Shown in pieces: positions 21,923-24,564 of a stretch of 24,564 nucleotides of DNA (the first letter of the stretch is position 1; every line of letters begins with the position of its first letter). Under the pieces are notes generated by a model, which was not told the origin of the DNA, did not search any database, and worked only from the letters and a program-made list of their open reading frames with translations. This DNA is from JAEDES01 sp964616405. GTDB lineage: Bacteria; Bacillota_I; Bacilli_A; RF39; UBA660. A program made the position numbers and the translations under genes. The DNA lies in the NCBI GenBank assembly GCA_964616405.1, contig CAZTRE010000017.1:1-24564 (forward strand), written 5' to 3'.

Positions 21923-23319
21923 TAATAGTGACCTCTTTTCGTATTTTTAGTTATTTGAGAATTGCGATATTCTTCTTTACGATTTGATTTAATAATGGCA
22001 TCTTTTATCTCGTTTTTCTCATATGGAATAAATGGATTTAAATATGGTATTCCAAATACTTTTAGGGTTAATATGTGATAAATTAGGATTGTTGTACCTA
22101 CTAAAAAGCCGTTTATACCTAGAACTGTTGCGAGCAATAGTAAAAGTATTTTGTAAAATCTTAGAGCATTACTTAATTCCATTGATTGGAAAGTTAGTCC
22201 GGCTATTGAGGAAATGGCAATGACAATAATCATTATGGGCGAAACTATTCCGGCACTTACAGCAGCATCTCCTAATATTAAACCGCCAAGGATAGAAACA
22301 GCGGAACCAGTAGTTGAAGACATTCGAAGATCGGACTCTTTTAAAATCTCAAAACAAATAATCATAAATAATGCTTCAATATAGGCAGGAAATGGGACGA
22401 ATGTTCGCCCGGCTTTTAAAGTCAATAAAAGATCAAAGGGAACAAAATTATAATTTCTAGTTGTGATAAATATGTATATGGCTGGTGTAAATACAGCAAT
22501 TAAGAAGGCAAATAGGCGTATTATTCTGATAAATGAAGTATTGAGTGATTTTTGATAATAATCATCAGTTGTATGAAAGAAATCAATTAGGAATGAAGGT
22601 AAAATTATAACATATGGAGACATATCGGTTATAATGGCAATTTTTCCTTCTAATAAGGCCATGGCAACTTTGTCCGGTCGTTCAGTTAGGGTTAGAGTTG
22701 GAAATAAATTTTTTCTTTTTTCTAAGACTCTTTTTAAATAGCTAGAATCAATTATTCCGTCGATATCAATTTTCTTTAAGTGCTTTTTTACACCTTGGAC
22801 AATATCTTGTCTAGCGATATCATTTATGTAAACAATGCCTATTTTTGTTTTGGTTATGGTGCCAAGTTCTATGTCTTCAACAAATAAATTTGGTGTTTTT
22901 AAACGTCGTCTGATTAAACCAAGATTAGTATTATAATTTTCTGAAAAACTATCCTTGGGTCCTATTATGGATAATTCACTTTCTATTGTTTGAATTCCTC
23001 GATCAAGTGAGGCTTTAATTTCTACTGCATAGATTTTTGTTTTAGTTATAATGATAACGAATCCTTGCTGAAGAAAGGTAAATATTTCTTTTTCTTGTAG
23101 AGTTTTGATGTTGGATGCTGGGAGATGATCTTCTAGATGACTTAATTCTTTTTTAGAAAGATTTAGTAATTCTTTTAAGACAAAGTCGTTTGTTTTAGAT
23201 GTGTCAGTTAATGTTTCATTAAAAACAAGTAATATAGATTGATTACTTATTTTTATTTTTTTAAAAATATAATCGTTTGATGGTCCAATTTTGGTTTTAA
23301 GTTTTTCTTCTAAAGTCAT
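21922..23319 (-). CDS. gerA: Spore germinant receptor A subunit (GerA/GerKA family)
   Basis: Subunit of a germinant receptor in the spore inner membrane. Seen: a hydrophilic N-terminal domain (about 1-240) with RRRLKTPNLFVEDIELGTITKTK and LFPTLTLTERPDKVAMALLEGK in family-like form, then several transmembrane helices (about 265-420) including the diagnostic FPAYIEALFMIICFEILKE and GSAVSILGGLILGDAAVSAGIVSP blocks. The 465-residue length is normal for GerA. GGTGAT lies four bases before the ATG. Upstream is a sigma-G-like promoter. A gerB gene would be expected next, but only a short gerC-like gene follows. Confidence 0.94.
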   Translation of the reverse strand: MTLEEKLKTKIGPSNDYIFKKIKISNQSILLVFNETLTDTSKTNDFVLKELLNLSKKELSHLEDHLPASNIKTLQEKEIFTFLQQGFVIIITKTKIYAVEIKASLDRGIQTIESELSIIGPKDSFSENYNTNLGLIRRRLKTPNLFVEDIELGTITKTKIGIVYINDIARQDIVQGVKKHLKKIDIDGIIDSSYLKRVLEKRKNLFPTLTLTERPDKVAMALLEGKIAIITDMSPYVIILPSFLIDFFHTTDDYYQKSLNTSFIRIIRLFAFLIAVFTPAIYIFITTRNYNFVPFDLLLTLKAGRTFVPFPAYIEALFMIICFEILKESDLRMSSTTGSAVSILGGLILGDAAVSAGIVSPIMIIVIAISSIAGLTFQSMELSNALRFYKILLLLLATVLGINGFLVGTTILIYHILTLKVFGIPYLNPFIPYEKNEIKDAIIKSNRKEEYRNSQITKNTKRGHY

Positions 23320-23333
23320 TTTATCACCATTAT

Positions 23334-23363
23334 TAGTATGGAAAAAGTAATTTATTTATATGT
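23334..23363 (-). promoter_or_regulatory. Sigma-G-like (forespore) promoter of gerA
   Basis: Read on the minus strand: ACATA (23363-23359), an 18-base spacer and CATACTA (23340-23334). CATACTA is the sigma-G -10 consensus, and the -35 matches four of five positions of GHATR. The -10 ends 14 bases before the ATG. Confidence 0.5.
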
Positions 23364-23370
23364 ATATTTT

Positions 23371-23379
23371 TGTTATAAT
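23371..23379 (+). promoter_or_regulatory. Extended -10 promoter of the RNA methyltransferase gene
   Basis: TGTTATAAT, the third exact copy in the window, ends 19 bases before the ATG at 23399, with TTGAGGTAGAT between. Confidence 0.6.
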
Positions 23380-23398
23380 TGATGTTGAGGTAGATAAA

Positions 23399-24564
23399 AT
23401 GAAGACGGAAATTATAAAATTGGATAATTTTGGAAGAGGAATTACTTATATAGATGGAAAAATTTGTTTTGTAGATGGTGCGTTACCTGGAGAAACCGTT
23501 AAAATAAAAATAACTAAAAAGACAAAAAAGTATTATTTAGCAGAGGTTGTAGATTATTATAGATTGTCTGATGATAGAGTAGTTGTTGCTTGTAAATACA
23601 ATGACGTTTGTGGTGGCTGCCATCTTGGACATATGTCAAAACGGGCAGAAAATGATTTTAAATGTAATAAGGTGAAAGAAATACTTAAGAAATTTGGCGG
23701 TGTAGATTCTAAGATTATTCAAAATATTACTTGTGATGATATAAAAAAATATCGAAATAAAATTGTTCTTCATGGAGATGGTACTTGTTTAGGCTTTTAT
23801 ACTAAAGGAACTAATGATGTATTTAATATTGATGAGTGTTTATTAGTACCTGATAAAATTAATGAGATAATTAAGGATTTAAAGCAAATGAGTTTAGAGA
23901 ATGATATTAGAGAGGCTACTATTAGGATTAGTAATGATAGTAGGGAAGTAATGGTTTCTTTAAATGGTGACATAGATGATTATGGTGCTTTGAAGAATAA
24001 AGTTGATGTTTTGGAAATAAATGGCGAAATATTGCTTGGAGATTCTCATATTATTAGTGAAGTTGGCAAAAAGAAATATTATGTAAGTAGTAAATCTTTT
24101 TTTCAAGTAAATAATACATTAACAGAAAGGCTTTATAATGAAGTTTTAGAGGTTGTAGATAAAGCAAGACCAAAGAGCGTTTTAGATTTATATTGTGGTA
24201 CTGGAACAATAGGTTTATATATAGCAGATGAAGTAGATAAAGTAGTAGGTGTAGACTACTCTGAAAGCGGTATTAGGGATGCAAAGGAGAATGCTAAACT
24301 TAATAAAAATGATAATTGTACATTCATTTGTGATAAAGTAGAAAATGTAATTGATCAATTCGATGAATTTGATATGGTAATTGTTGATCCGCCTAGAGCG
24401 GGACTTGATCCTAAAACAATTGAGTATATAAAGAAAATAGGAGCAAAAGATTTAATATATATATCATGTGATCCTGTTACGTTAGGTAGAGATTTAAATG
24501 AATTACAAAGCGATTATGAGGTTTTGAAAGTTAAGCCATATAATATGTTTCCTAGAACCTATCA
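23399..24564 (+). CDS. rlmD: 23S rRNA (uracil-C5)-methyltransferase, TrmA/RumA family (partial, runs off the right edge)
   Basis: SAM-dependent enzyme that makes 5-methyluridine in rRNA. The frame stays open for 388 codons to the edge of the window. Seen: a TRAM-like N-terminal domain (about 1-55) with VDGALPGETVKIKI; an iron-sulfur site CKYNDVCGGC (C-x5-C-x2-C) with a fourth Cys in NIDECLLVP; SAM-binding LDLYCGTGTIGLYIAD; IVDPPRAGLDPKTI; and ISCDPVTLGRDL, which holds the catalytic Cys. Only a short C-terminal end with the PYNMFPRTYH element is cut off; its catalytic Glu should lie just outside. RlmCD, which covers two rRNA sites in Bacilli, is an alternative name. GAGGTAGAT lies just before the ATG. 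Confidence 0.93.
   Translation, partial: MKTEIIKLDNFGRGITYIDGKICFVDGALPGETVKIKITKKTKKYYLAEVVDYYRLSDDRVVVACKYNDVCGGCHLGHMSKRAENDFKCNKVKEILKKFGGVDSKIIQNITCDDIKKYRNKIVLHGDGTCLGFYTKGTNDVFNIDECLLVPDKINEIIKDLKQMSLENDIREATIRISNDSREVMVSLNGDIDDYGALKNKVDVLEINGEILLGDSHIISEVGKKKYYVSSKSFFQVNNTLTERLYNEVLEVVDKARPKSVLDLYCGTGTIGLYIADEVDKVVGVDYSESGIRDAKENAKLNKNDNCTFICDKVENVIDQFDEFDMVIVDPPRAGLDPKTIEYIKKIGAKDLIYISCDPVTLGRDLNELQSDYEVLKVKPYNMFPRTY

Noticed and set aside
22032..22223. Plus-strand frame inside gerA
   Set aside because: Antisense of transmembrane helices; no start signals.
1..24564. CRISPR arrays, insertion sequences, prophage genes, rRNA
   Set aside because: No regularly spaced repeats, transposase or integrase motifs, phage structural genes or rRNA segments were seen in the window.

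Overview
The window is AT-rich (about 30% GC by eye), has standard stop usage including TGA, and uses GGAGG or GGTGAT-type ribosome binding sites and sigma-A-like promoters. It looks like a low-GC Gram-positive (Bacillota, probably a gut-type member of the Bacilli). A GerA-type germinant receptor subunit, a YlbJ/SpoVV-like protein and the YlbL-type protease next to it point to a spore former or a recent descendant of one. Two prepilins and a PilB/GspE ATPase indicate a type IV pilus or competence pseudopilus.

Layout. 1-3523: pilus ATPase (minus strand, very long low-complexity C-terminal tail), divergent from two overlapping prepilin genes. 3520-5484: ylbJ-like gene (minus) divergent from a ylbL/sepM-like PDZ-Lon protease gene. 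5485-6244: no intact gene; a strong terminator, the decayed remnant of a histidine kinase with a readable H-box, and a second terminator. 6245-8787: YitT-family membrane protein, an unrecognised 314-residue protein and a CinA-type amidase. 8788-10361: a control region with an 11-G homopolymer between a -35 and an extended -10, driving a single-pass membrane protein with a large predicted external domain. 10517-13984: two PlsC acyltransferases, an HSL-like hydrolase, a DUF1003 membrane protein and a small lipoprotein. 13997-14071: tRNA-Arg(CCG). 14186-14686: minus-strand gene of unknown function. 14824-16722: GntR/YtrA regulator, ABC ATPase and permease behind a promoter carrying a perfect inverted-repeat operator. 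16865-19722: CPWC thioredoxin-like lipoprotein, DUF4186 protein, peptidase E-like protein and a zinc-ribbon membrane protein. 19783-21528: ComEC-like metallo-beta-lactamase, DUF3006 protein and a Qnr-like pentapeptide protein. 21530-23319: gerA-like gene and a very short gerC-like gene on the minus strand. 23399 to the right edge: an RlmD/TrmA-family RNA methyltransferase, cut by the window.

The most interesting signal is at 8888-8914. The G tract makes up most of the spacer between TTGACG and TGTTATCAT, which is the architecture of a phase-variable promoter, and the gene it serves encodes a probable cell-surface protein. Other points of interest are: a recurring extended -10 motif (TGTTATAAT and close variants) only 14-25 bases before several start codons; a PlsC with an inserted pair of SHOCT-like helical repeats; a GerA/mini-GerC pair with no GerB; and a perfect 9-6-9 operator in the YtrA-type operon. 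All functional statements come from motif recognition by eye; no database searches were run.
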